From Paracoccaceae bacterium (GTDB lineage: Bacteria; Pseudomonadota; Alphaproteobacteria; Rhodobacterales; Rhodobacteraceae), in contig JAPOSK010000289.1 in NCBI GenBank assembly GCA_026709725.1, positions 1 to 17,551 of the forward strand: DNA of 17,551 nt, in the 5' to 3' direction. Positions 1-7,479 of this stretch are shown here, in pieces. Under the pieces are notes generated by a model. It ran no database searches, was not told where the DNA came from, and was given only the letters and a program-made list of their open reading frames with translations. The translations under genes were made by a program, and so were the position numbers. The number at the start of each line of letters is the position of its first letter. The stretch's first letter is position 1.

Positions 1-95
1 GGCGCGGATGGGCTCTCCAGAGGGGAAAATAAAGCCGGAAAGAACTAAAATCCGCTAACCATCGCCCGGTATCCTCGGGACATGAAACGTTTCCA
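1..95 (+). other. Left edge: short open frame and N-terminal extension of sspB
   Basis: Two overlapping readings are visible. In the frame of the ATG at 8 a short open stretch reads MGSPEGKIKPERTKIR and stops at the TAA at 56-58; it is open back to the window edge, so it could be the end of an upstream gene or the true start of sspB in the wrong frame. In the sspB frame (open from 33) the DNA encodes SSGHETFP at 72-95, directly continuous with RYGWL. This is the hallmark N-terminus of DUF4007 proteins, yet there is no ATG, GTG or TTG between the TAA at 30-32 and the TTG at 96. A small inverted repeat CCCG/CGGG lies at 65-79. No promoter can be assigned; it probably lies left of the window. 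Confidence 0.5.
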
Positions 96-971
96 TTGCG
101 CTATGGTTGGCTGCAAAAAGCGTATCAGGCAGTTGAGAAAGCGGATCAACCGAAAGTTGCGGTTCGCATATTCAGGAATCCGGATTCAATCGCTCGTTTT
201 GGTGTCGGTCGCAATATGGTTGGAGCGATCCGGTATTGGGCGACCGCAACAGGTGTACTTGAAGAAACTAAAGACGGACTTGAAACAGCATGGCTCGGAG
301 ACATGCTGTTTGGCAAAACAGACGGTGTCGATCCTTATCTCGAAGAGGATTCCTCCCTTTGGCTTTTGCATTGGCATGTTGTTGCATGTCCCCGTCTGAC
401 TTCCGCTTATTGGCTGTTTAACGAGTATCAGGGTGGCAGTTTTCTCAGAGAGGATATCAGGGAGCAGTTGCTCAAAATCGCAAAGGTGCAGGGATGGGAT
501 CATGTGGCAACAACAACAGTTGATCGTGATCTTCAATGTCTTCTCAGAAACTACATCGGTGGTCGTGGCTCAAGCGAGGTCGGAGAGTCGATTCTTGCCG
601 AACTCGGGTTGATCCACCCAATGGACAAAGCACGCATGCGACTGTCACGTGGCGCCAAACCGAGTCTCCCTGATTCTGTTTTCCTTTATTGCTTGTCTGC
701 GTTTTGGAACCATTTCTCCCCTGAGCAAACCACGATGTCGTTCGAAAGTGTTGCTTACGCACCGCAGTCTCCCGGCCGTGTATTCCTGCTTGATGAGGAT
801 GATATCGCGGGACGGCTTGAGCGATTGGAAGCCTGCTCAGGCGGCACGTTGGTCTGGACTGAGACGGCCGGGCTGCGCCAAATCATCAGAAACAAAACAA
901 TCTTCCTGGAAACAGAGCGCGCAGCACTTCAGAGAGCATTGGGAACCAAACAATTGAAGGTTGCGGCATGA
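96..971 (+). CDS. sspB: SspB-like DUF4007 protein (DNA phosphorothioation)
   Basis: DUF4007-family protein, the SspB component of the SspABCD single-strand phosphorothioation system; in studied systems SspB is the DNA-nicking subunit that opens the backbone for sulfur insertion. As listed it has 291 residues from a TTG codon, but the frame carries coding-quality sequence upstream (SSGHETFP at 72-95), so the natural N-terminus is longer and its start is uncertain. Visible family features are RYGWLQKAY at the start, the helix GVGRNMVGAIRYW at about residues 36-48, and a C-terminal segment ending TAGLRQIIRNK. No Shine-Dalgarno sequence precedes the TTG, another reason to doubt it. The stop overlaps the next start as ATGA, so it is translationally coupled to sspC. 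Identification as DUF4007/SspB is firm from motif and neighbours; the 5' end is not. Confidence 0.85.
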   Translation: MRYGWLQKAYQAVEKADQPKVAVRIFRNPDSIARFGVGRNMVGAIRYWATATGVLEETKDGLETAWLGDMLFGKTDGVDPYLEEDSSLWLLHWHVVACPRLTSAYWLFNEYQGGSFLREDIREQLLKIAKVQGWDHVATTTVDRDLQCLLRNYIGGRGSSEVGESILAELGLIHPMDKARMRLSRGAKPSLPDSVFLYCLSAFWNHFSPEQTTMSFESVAYAPQSPGRVFLLDEDDIAGRLERLEACSGGTLVWTETAGLRQIIRNKTIFLETERAALQRALGTKQLKVAA

Positions 972-3900
972 ACACGTCAGGAATGGTCACGCCAAGATTT
1001 CGCCGTTCAATTCGCCTTGATACAGATTTCAGATCAGCAACGGCCATTGACGGTTTTCACTGCCCGGCATCCTTTCGGGCGGTTCTCAAATTAATGGCAG
1101 ATCATATCATCGATACCGAACACGCTGCATTTACATGGACCGGACCCTATGGCGGTGGAAAGTCAAGCCTGGCCGTTGCGCTCGCTTGTCTGTTCGGTGC
1201 ACCCAAACCCATCAGAGAGGCTGCTGTATCCTTGTTCGGTGACGATGTTGTCGGGGCCTTGAAGTCAGCACTGCCATATTTTCCATCGCGTTGGGATGTG
1301 TTGCCACTGGTTGTCGAGCGTCGCTCAATGGGGGTGCAACTTGCAGAATGCCTGGCCCTCCCGCCCTCTTCGACCTCATCAGACATTTTGAAGGAACTTC
1401 AGACCCGGACACAGCGTCGAGGGCTCCTCCTTATCATGGATGAGCTGGGTCGCGGGCTTGAGGCTGCAGCTGATGGAGATGGTGACCTTGATCTGTTGCA
1501 GGATATGGCTGAACTTTCAGCACGAAGTCAGGGAAGATTCATCTTCCTTGGCATCCTGCATCAGGCGTTTGCAGAATACGCTGATCGGCTTGGTCATAAA
1601 GCGCGGGATTCATGGGCGAAAATCCAGGGTCGGTTTGTTGACATCTCCATCTCCGTGACTCTTGAGGAAACCCTGGAGTTGGTCAGCGACGCTTTGGGGC
1701 AAAAGCGTGCCGCAGGAAAAGCGATCAAAATCGCTGAAGACTGTGTGATTAAGCTGCGCCCTGGTCGAAAGAAGACCGAAGCGAAGCGACTGGCAAGAAA
1801 ACTTGCACGCACTGCTCCCCTTCACCCGTTTACCGCATGTTTGCTTGGCCCGCTTTCCCGACGACGCTTTGGGCAAAATCAACGAAGCTTATTCTCGTTC
1901 CTGAATTCCTCCGAACCATATGGATTGCAATATTCAATGAAGGTGGAAGCGAAAGGCTGGATCTACCCACCCCATCTCCTGTGGAATTACCTGCAGTCAA
2001 ACTTCGAAGCCTCAATCCTTTCGTCACCGGATGGACGGCGATGGGCGATGGCCCATGAAGTGCTTGATCGATGTCTCGCAAACGGTGCAAGTGAATTGGA
2101 GCAATTTGTCCTCAGGACCATCGCAATCCTTGAGCTTCTCAAGGAGAGCTCGGGTCTGATTGCCGATTTTGAAACAATTGCACTGTCCCTGCATACGTTC
2201 CGTCGCACAGATGTTGAAAGAGCACTGTCCCGGCTTGAAAGGCAATCAGCAATCGTTTTTCGTAAGCATTCAGGAGCCTATGTTCTCTATGCAGGGTCAG
2301 ATTTTGACGTTGAGGCGCATCTAAGAGAAATTTTGTCAGAACCAAAAGAGATCGACCTCAATCTGGTTCGCTCGCTCGCTGATCTTCAGCCCATGCTTGC
2401 GAAGAGACACCATGAAAAGACAGGGGCAATGCGATGGTTCGAAATGGCAATCGATCCTGTTTCCGAATTGGAAGAGCCCAAAGCGCCAGAGAATGCCCAT
2501 GACATCATCGGTCGCATCGTCTTCCCGCTCCCCATGGCCGGTGAGAGTCTAAAAGCGATACGCTGTGCATGTGAGCAGGCGGCCAGCAGCACCAAGGCCA
2601 CATTTCCACTGATTGTTGGTTACCATGACAACCCGAACACGCTTCTTGATCATGCGCGGGAACTTGCGGGACTGAACGAATTGCAGCATAAATTTCCTGA
2701 ACTGCAGGGGGACCCGATTGCACGCAGGGAAATTGATGCGCGCACCGCAGAGGTCCGTCAGCAGATCGAAGCCATTCTGTATCGATTGATTGACGAGTGC
2801 CGATGGTGCTTTGGGAAAAAGAAAGCACAGAGACTCAACAAACGTCAACTGAATGAAACCATGTCTGATCTGGCCGATCAACGCTATCGCAGAGGGCCCG
2901 TGATCCGCAATGAACTCCTGAATTGCTCCAAACCATCGTCAAACGCCGTGGGTGCGCGTACAAGGCTCATGAAGCGGATGGTTATGCGTGGCAGTGAAAC
3001 TGATCTTGGTTTCGAGGGGGATACTTATCCTGCTGAGAGAGGCCTTTACATTTCACTCCTGAAGGAGACCGGGGTGCATAGGAATGGCCTCTTCAAATCT
3101 CCACCCAAAACAAGCAAGTTCAAGTTGTCTGCGTTGTGGCACACTGCAGACTCATTGTTGTCGTCTTGTCAGGGAACCCTGGGGGCGAACGAGATTCTTG
3201 ACGCTTGGGCACAGCCTCCAATTGGTTTGAAACCGGGTCTCGGGCCAGTGTTCTTGTCGGCCTATATCTTTTCACGACGGGATCGGGTTGCCGTCTACGG
3301 AGATGGGGTTTTTCAAGCCAAATTCAATGAGCTTTGCGTGGAGTTTCTTGTTCGTGATCCAAGGGATATCCAGTTGCGCAATGTGGAAATGGAAGGTTTT
3401 ATCGGGGAGACGCTGGAAGCGTTGGGTCGTCTCCTGAATGTCTGTGGCACAGTGGATCCGCTCTCCGTCGCAAGGACACTCATTGGTGAATTTGATGCCC
3501 TGGTCCGGTGGACTGCAAGGACCCAGTCTCTGTCACCGCAGACATTGAAGGTTCGAGAAATTCTGAAGCGGGCAAACGATCCCAACAAACTTCTCTTCGA
3601 TGACCTGCCAAGCCTGACAGAACCGCTTGCTGATGGCAGTTTTGATGCTGCGGCAACGGCGATCCTGCTGCGCGATGCGCTTGCGGAAATGCGTGCAGCC
3701 TACCCAAAGGCACTCGATGCCCTGAAAGCTCTGATGCTGCGCGAACTTGATGTGCGCAGCCAGACCGAAGATGCGTTCACAGCACTCCGCGCCCGTGCAG
3801 ACAACATCCATTACATTGGTGGAGACCTGCGCCAGGAGGCCTTTGTCGGAAGGCTGACACAGTTCCATGGAACACAGGAAGACATGGAAGGCCTGGTCGG

Positions 3901-4267
3901 CATTGCGGCAAACAAACTGCCAAGAGACTGGAATGACGGTGATCATCAGCGCGCAGCTGTTGGACTTGCGGAACTTGCGAAAGACTTCCTGAAGACCGAG
4001 ACGATGGCGCGCGTGAAGGGCCGTAAGGATGGCCGACACGCCATGGCCGTTGTTGTCGGCAAGGAAAATATGCCCCATTCACTGTTCCATGAAATCCAGG
4101 TTGCTGACGGGGATTGGGGCGATGTCGAAACGCTTGCGGGAGATCTTGATCGGGCACTGAGTGAGGCCGATCAACAGAAGCGTGAAATCATCCTGGCCGC
4201 TCTGATTGAGGTGACATCGAAATACCTCAATACTGATGATGAAGTCCGCGTTGGTGAGCACGCATGA
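968..4267 (+). CDS. sspC: SspC-like large P-loop ATPase of the phosphorothioation system
   Basis: 1099-residue ATPase lying between sspB and sspD, the position and size of SspC, which supplies ATP-driven function to the modification complex. The N-terminal domain has a Walker A loop GPYGGGKSS at residues 59-67 and a hydrophobic strand ending in Walker B, LLLIMDEL at about 153-160 with Asp158-Glu159. The remaining roughly 800 residues are soluble, without signal peptide or membrane helices; I see no other catalytic motif in them. The start is fixed by a four-base ATGA overlap with the sspB stop, and its own stop overlaps sspD the same way, so the three genes form one translationally coupled operon. 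The assignment rests on Walker motifs, size and gene order rather than on long sequence recall. Confidence 0.85.
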   Translation: MNTSGMVTPRFRRSIRLDTDFRSATAIDGFHCPASFRAVLKLMADHIIDTEHAAFTWTGPYGGGKSSLAVALACLFGAPKPIREAAVSLFGDDVVGALKSALPYFPSRWDVLPLVVERRSMGVQLAECLALPPSSTSSDILKELQTRTQRRGLLLIMDELGRGLEAAADGDGDLDLLQDMAELSARSQGRFIFLGILHQAFAEYADRLGHKARDSWAKIQGRFVDISISVTLEETLELVSDALGQKRAAGKAIKIAEDCVIKLRPGRKKTEAKRLARKLARTAPLHPFTACLLGPLSRRRFGQNQRSLFSFLNSSEPYGLQYSMKVEAKGWIYPPHLLWNYLQSNFEASILSSPDGRRWAMAHEVLDRCLANGASELEQFVLRTIAILELLKESSGLIADFETIALSLHTFRRTDVERALSRLERQSAIVFRKHSGAYVLYAGSDFDVEAHLREILSEPKEIDLNLVRSLADLQPMLAKRHHEKTGAMRWFEMAIDPVSELEEPKAPENAHDIIGRIVFPLPMAGESLKAIRCACEQAASSTKATFPLIVGYHDNPNTLLDHARELAGLNELQHKFPELQGDPIARREIDARTAEVRQQIEAILYRLIDECRWCFGKKKAQRLNKRQLNETMSDLADQRYRRGPVIRNELLNCSKPSSNAVGARTRLMKRMVMRGSETDLGFEGDTYPAERGLYISLLKETGVHRNGLFKSPPKTSKFKLSALWHTADSLLSSCQGTLGANEILDAWAQPPIGLKPGLGPVFLSAYIFSRRDRVAVYGDGVFQAKFNELCVEFLVRDPRDIQLRNVEMEGFIGETLEALGRLLNVCGTVDPLSVARTLIGEFDALVRWTARTQSLSPQTLKVREILKRANDPNKLLFDDLPSLTEPLADGSFDAAATAILLRDALAEMRAAYPKALDALKALMLRELDVRSQTEDAFTALRARADNIHYIGGDLRQEAFVGRLTQFHGTQEDMEGLVGIAANKLPRDWNDGDHQRAAVGLAELAKDFLKTETMARVKGRKDGRHAMAVVVGKENMPHSLFHEIQVADGDWGDVETLAGDLDRALSEADQQKREIILAALIEVTSKYLNTDDEVRVGEHA

Positions 4268-5097
4268 GTGGCACGCGTCATGTCTTGGGCCTGTCGGGTG
4301 GGCGAGATAGTGCTGCCTTGGCGATTTTTATGCGTCAACGACATCCCGACATCAACATCGAGTATTTTTTCACAGATACAGGCAAGGAATTGCCGGAAGT
4401 CTACGCATACCTGACCCGCTTGGAAGGCTATCTCGGCAAGCCAATCCAACGTTTGAACCCTGATCGGGATTTCGATTTCTGGCTCAAGAGCTACAAGAAC
4501 TATCTCCCTTCGGCGCAATCACGCTGGTGTACGAGACAACTGAAGCTTCGACCGTTCGAGAGCTGGGTCCGCAACTTTCTTGAGGAGGGCGATACCGTCA
4601 TCTCCTATGTCGCGATCCGCAGTGATGAAGAGTATCGGGAAGGCTACCAGTCCAGGAAAGCGAAACTGCATGTCCGGCTTCCCTTCAAGGATGCAAGCAT
4701 TGACAAATCCGGTGTCATCGAAATCCTTGAAGGCTCAGGATTGGGTCTTCCCGACTACTATCGCTGGCGTAGTCGGAGTGGCTGCACATTCTGCTTCTTC
4801 CAGCAAAAGATCGAGTGGGTTCGCCTGAAAGAAGAGCACCCCGATGCGTTTGAGGAAGCAAAAAGCTACGAAAAAACAGCCCTCGAACACGGGTCACCGT
4901 TCACTTGGTCCCAGGGAGAATCGCTGTCCGACCTTGAGCAGCCGGAACGACAGAAACAAATCAGGGAAGAACACGAAAAGAGACTCAGGCGGGCCAGAGC
5001 GCGTCTGCAAACAAATCCCCTGCGACCGCAGCAGACTGTCGATATTGATGATGTTTATGGTGGGGCCGCAAAGGCATGCTTGACTTGCCACAAGTAG
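4264..5097 (+). CDS. sspD: SspD-like PAPS-reductase/PP-loop sulfurtransferase (DndC relative)
   Basis: 277-residue ATP-pyrophosphatase of the PAPS reductase/DndC superfamily, SspD in this context; it is expected to activate DNA phosphate with ATP for sulfur transfer. The PP-loop SGGRDS sits at residues 11-16 after a short beta strand, followed by FFTDTGKELPE at 35-45, typical of the family. Cysteines stand at 89 (RWCTRQLK), 174 and 177 (GCTFC), and 272 and 275 (CLTC at the extreme C-terminus). The 89/174/177 set plus one C-terminal cysteine could ligate an Fe-S cluster as in DndC-type proteins; that ligation is inference. The start ATG overlaps the sspC stop (ATGA). It is the last gene of the plus-strand operon, ending 35 bases before the convergent sspE stop. 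Confidence 0.9.
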   Translation: MSGTRHVLGLSGGRDSAALAIFMRQRHPDINIEYFFTDTGKELPEVYAYLTRLEGYLGKPIQRLNPDRDFDFWLKSYKNYLPSAQSRWCTRQLKLRPFESWVRNFLEEGDTVISYVAIRSDEEYREGYQSRKAKLHVRLPFKDASIDKSGVIEILEGSGLGLPDYYRWRSRSGCTFCFFQQKIEWVRLKEEHPDAFEEAKSYEKTALEHGSPFTWSQGESLSDLEQPERQKQIREEHEKRLRRARARLQTNPLRPQQTVDIDDVYGGAAKACLTCHK

Positions 5098-5120
5098 CCA
5101 AAATGAAAACAAAGGAAGTG

Positions 5121-5144
5121 TGGCATGAAGAGCTAATTCAGCCA
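5121..5144. terminator. Possible hairpin between convergent sspD and sspE
   Basis: An imperfect inverted repeat pairs TGGC-TGAA (one bulged A at 5125) with TTCA-GCCA around the loop GAGCTAA, which contains the sspE stop codon. On the minus strand the hairpin is followed by a T-rich but interrupted stretch; on the plus strand there is no T-run. It could act as a weak terminator for the sspE transcript or simply be chance; no better terminator is visible in the 35-base gap. Confidence 0.3.
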
Positions 5145-7454
5145 AGGCCACAAATGGTCCCAACACAGCTCAGCAATATTTCTTCCTCGTTCTCGGACTA
5201 TTCTCGCATTCCATTTTTCAACGGAACGAAGTGGATCAAGAAGGGGAAGGCTCTTCCCGTTTTTGATGAGTTCTTTGGTTCTTTGGGGAAAGATGATGCC
5301 ATCCGCTTCCGCCTCATCGATTCGCTTTTTCACTTCTTTTTGAGACTTCTCGGTGAATGCCAGATAAAGTTTCCGCTTCTTCACCCAGCTATAGCTTCCA
5401 ATCACATTGTTCTCTTTTTCTGGCAGAAGAACGAGGTTACCAAGTGTATGCTTTAGGATATCATCCCTATAGAGATCGTCATCCCACCCACTTGTTGGCT
5501 CCGTCTGTGGAGCGATGTGCTCGACTGTCCCGCAGTGATCACTACGCCAAGTTTCGTAGTTTAGAAAGTTATTTGTGTTAGCACTTGGCCTGATGCCAGC
5601 CTTGTTCCAAAGGCCTGGTTTGTTATCTAATGGCGCGGCCTGATGGGCGGCGATCAGTATCATGAATCTCACAAGTTCGCGGGAATGATTGTATAGCGGA
5701 TTTGCCACAGCCTTCCCGACCCAGGATTCCCTGCTAAGATTTTTGATCTTATGATTCAGAAGAGCTCTGAAAGCCTCCTTGAGTTCTTCTGGTGGAAGTA
5801 TGTCATTACTGTGATCGAAAGATGCGCAGAGACCATATTTTCTGCTTGATCCAGGCCCTTCTTTCGGAGCCATAACTGCCCTCAAATCGCTATCGATTCC
5901 TGCCGTCCCACCCGTCGCTGCACGTCTTAGAACAACAAAAGAAACAAGGGTACGAAGAACACAAACAAAGTCATGATCACCACATTGTCTAAAGTGGTCA
6001 GACCAGTAGCGAGAGAGTATGGGAAGAGCGAGGCTCATTTTCATTTTGGAAATGACCGACATGAGAAGCTTGACCTCATCGACCGTTTCAACTGGATGAA
6101 AACTTCCCAACTCTTCAATGCCTTTATCTTCCCAGTAGTATCGACGGAATCGTGAAGAATCAGCGAGTGAACTTACGAACCTGCGCGCAGAGTCTTTGCC
6201 AGTCTTCACTGCATTGTCATAACTTTGGCGCAAGAAGTTGCGCTGTGCAGCAAGGTCCTTAGAGAGCTTCTTGCCTTCGAGATAGAGCGCAAACGTAATG
6301 ATCAGATCCTTTGTCTCCGTTTGTTTCTTTGTGGTATCCGAGAAACGTTGGTCCAAATTCTTGTCGATTGTGGAAAACGCACTTTCAGAAGGAGTGCCTG
6401 CATAACCCCCCTGTTTGTTCTCATACTTAATCACCCGAGGTTTTAGAGTTTCGAGTGCTGTGAGAGGTTCACCCGTCGTATTTAGAGTATCGAAAATATC
6501 GAAAGCGGCAGATGCGTCTCGTGTCGTGACCCGAGTGAGCACAATACATCTACAAAAATAGGAAGCAAACAGAAGAGTTCGTAGCAGAGCATGAAGCCTC
6601 TCATGTTTAATAATTTCTTCAATTGCTTGATGACGGTCTGCTTCATCATTTATAATGTCGGAGAATTTGCTAAAGAAGGTTCGGTATTGCCGCCTTCTGG
6701 ACCAAGATATGTCGAACAGCTCGCATTCTGTGTCCTCATACCACTCGGCATCGTTGAGTTTACTGACAAGACCCCGAATACGTTCATAATTATCAAGAAG
6801 CTTCGCAATGTCAGTACCATTTCCAAGGTTTGTAGGCTCATATTCGGTCGTTTCGTTGTCACAATGATTGGAAAATCCATAGAGAAATTGTGCGATCACT
6901 GACCTGTATTCTGACTTGGCTTCACTGCGCCCACGAGAGTCAACATGTCGGATTATTCGTGGAAATGGAAATTTCTTCGTCGGCGAAACATGTTGTGATC
7001 CCACCGCACATGCATAGAGTTCATAGTGCAGTGCATTTATTTCTGCTTCGATCCATCTTTTTATCTTGGCATTATTAACAGAAGAGGGAAAATCTGCATC
7101 CTTAAGATGTCTGTGCAGTGCCCCGTTGAGAGCGCAGGCAAATAGCGACAAAGTTGTCAAACGCTGTTGTCCGTCGACCACGGCATAAGAGATACCATCA
7201 AAATCTTCCTCTTTATCCTCTTCCTTAACAAGAATTACCGCACCAAGGAAAGTAAAAGCGTTGGCATCTCCGCCCTCCGATGTGCGCGTAAAACCGTTAA
7301 GTATGTCATAATACAGACGGGTGATATTTCCTTCAGACCAATCATACGGGCGTTGGTACTCTGGGATCACAAAACCGACACGCCCATCTTCAAGCATTGC
7401 CAATTCAAGAGGGCTGGCCGCAACTGCCTCAAACAGATCTTTTGCTTCTTTCAT
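5133..7454 (-). CDS. sspE: SspE-like DUF262-DUF1524 phosphorothioation-dependent nuclease
   Basis: Effector nuclease of the DUF262 plus DUF1524 architecture, as in SspE: the N-terminal domain senses phosphorothioates and hydrolyses nucleotide, the C-terminal HNH-type domain nicks DNA. From the start chosen here (773 residues) the DUF262 domain shows IPEYQRPYDW at about 30-39 and the signature DGQQRLTT at 94-101. The C-terminal domain shows VEHIAPQ with His646, then GNLVLL (Asn673) and ENN (Asn682), the H-N-N layout of DUF1524. The start at 7454 is preferred because GGAG lies five bases upstream; an in-frame ATG at 7502 would add 16 residues but has no ribosome site and would overlap sspH by 23 bases. 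It is the last gene of the minus operon. The alternative is a GmrSD-type type IV enzyme, but the adjoining sspBCD makes SspE much more likely. Confidence 0.88.
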   Translation of the reverse strand: MKEAKDLFEAVAASPLELAMLEDGRVGFVIPEYQRPYDWSEGNITRLYYDILNGFTRTSEGGDANAFTFLGAVILVKEEDKEEDFDGISYAVVDGQQRLTTLSLFACALNGALHRHLKDADFPSSVNNAKIKRWIEAEINALHYELYACAVGSQHVSPTKKFPFPRIIRHVDSRGRSEAKSEYRSVIAQFLYGFSNHCDNETTEYEPTNLGNGTDIAKLLDNYERIRGLVSKLNDAEWYEDTECELFDISWSRRRQYRTFFSKFSDIINDEADRHQAIEEIIKHERLHALLRTLLFASYFCRCIVLTRVTTRDASAAFDIFDTLNTTGEPLTALETLKPRVIKYENKQGGYAGTPSESAFSTIDKNLDQRFSDTTKKQTETKDLIITFALYLEGKKLSKDLAAQRNFLRQSYDNAVKTGKDSARRFVSSLADSSRFRRYYWEDKGIEELGSFHPVETVDEVKLLMSVISKMKMSLALPILSRYWSDHFRQCGDHDFVCVLRTLVSFVVLRRAATGGTAGIDSDLRAVMAPKEGPGSSRKYGLCASFDHSNDILPPEELKEAFRALLNHKIKNLSRESWVGKAVANPLYNHSRELVRFMILIAAHQAAPLDNKPGLWNKAGIRPSANTNNFLNYETWRSDHCGTVEHIAPQTEPTSGWDDDLYRDDILKHTLGNLVLLPEKENNVIGSYSWVKKRKLYLAFTEKSQKEVKKRIDEAEADGIIFPQRTKELIKNGKSLPLLDPLRSVEKWNARIVRERGRNIAELCWDHLWPWLN

Positions 7455-7459
7455 GCTTG

Positions 7460-7463
7460 CTCC
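7460..7463 (-). promoter_or_regulatory. Ribosome binding site deciding the sspE start
   Basis: GGAG on the minus strand, five bases before the ATG at 7454 and located in the 25-base gap after the sspH stop. No comparable site precedes the upstream in-frame ATG at 7502, so this site argues for the shorter protein. Confidence 0.6.
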
Positions 7464-7479
7464 GAAAATATGCTCATTC

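Noticed and set aside
82..399. Plus-strand ATG frame starting MKRFHCAMVG at the left end
   Set aside because: It overlaps the DUF4007 frame, whose conserved motif is read in a different phase from base 72 onward; the ATG reading shows no domain.
3533..4078. Minus-strand open frame (181 residues) inside sspC
   Set aside because: It lies wholly within a strong coding frame and has no motif or ribosome site of its own.
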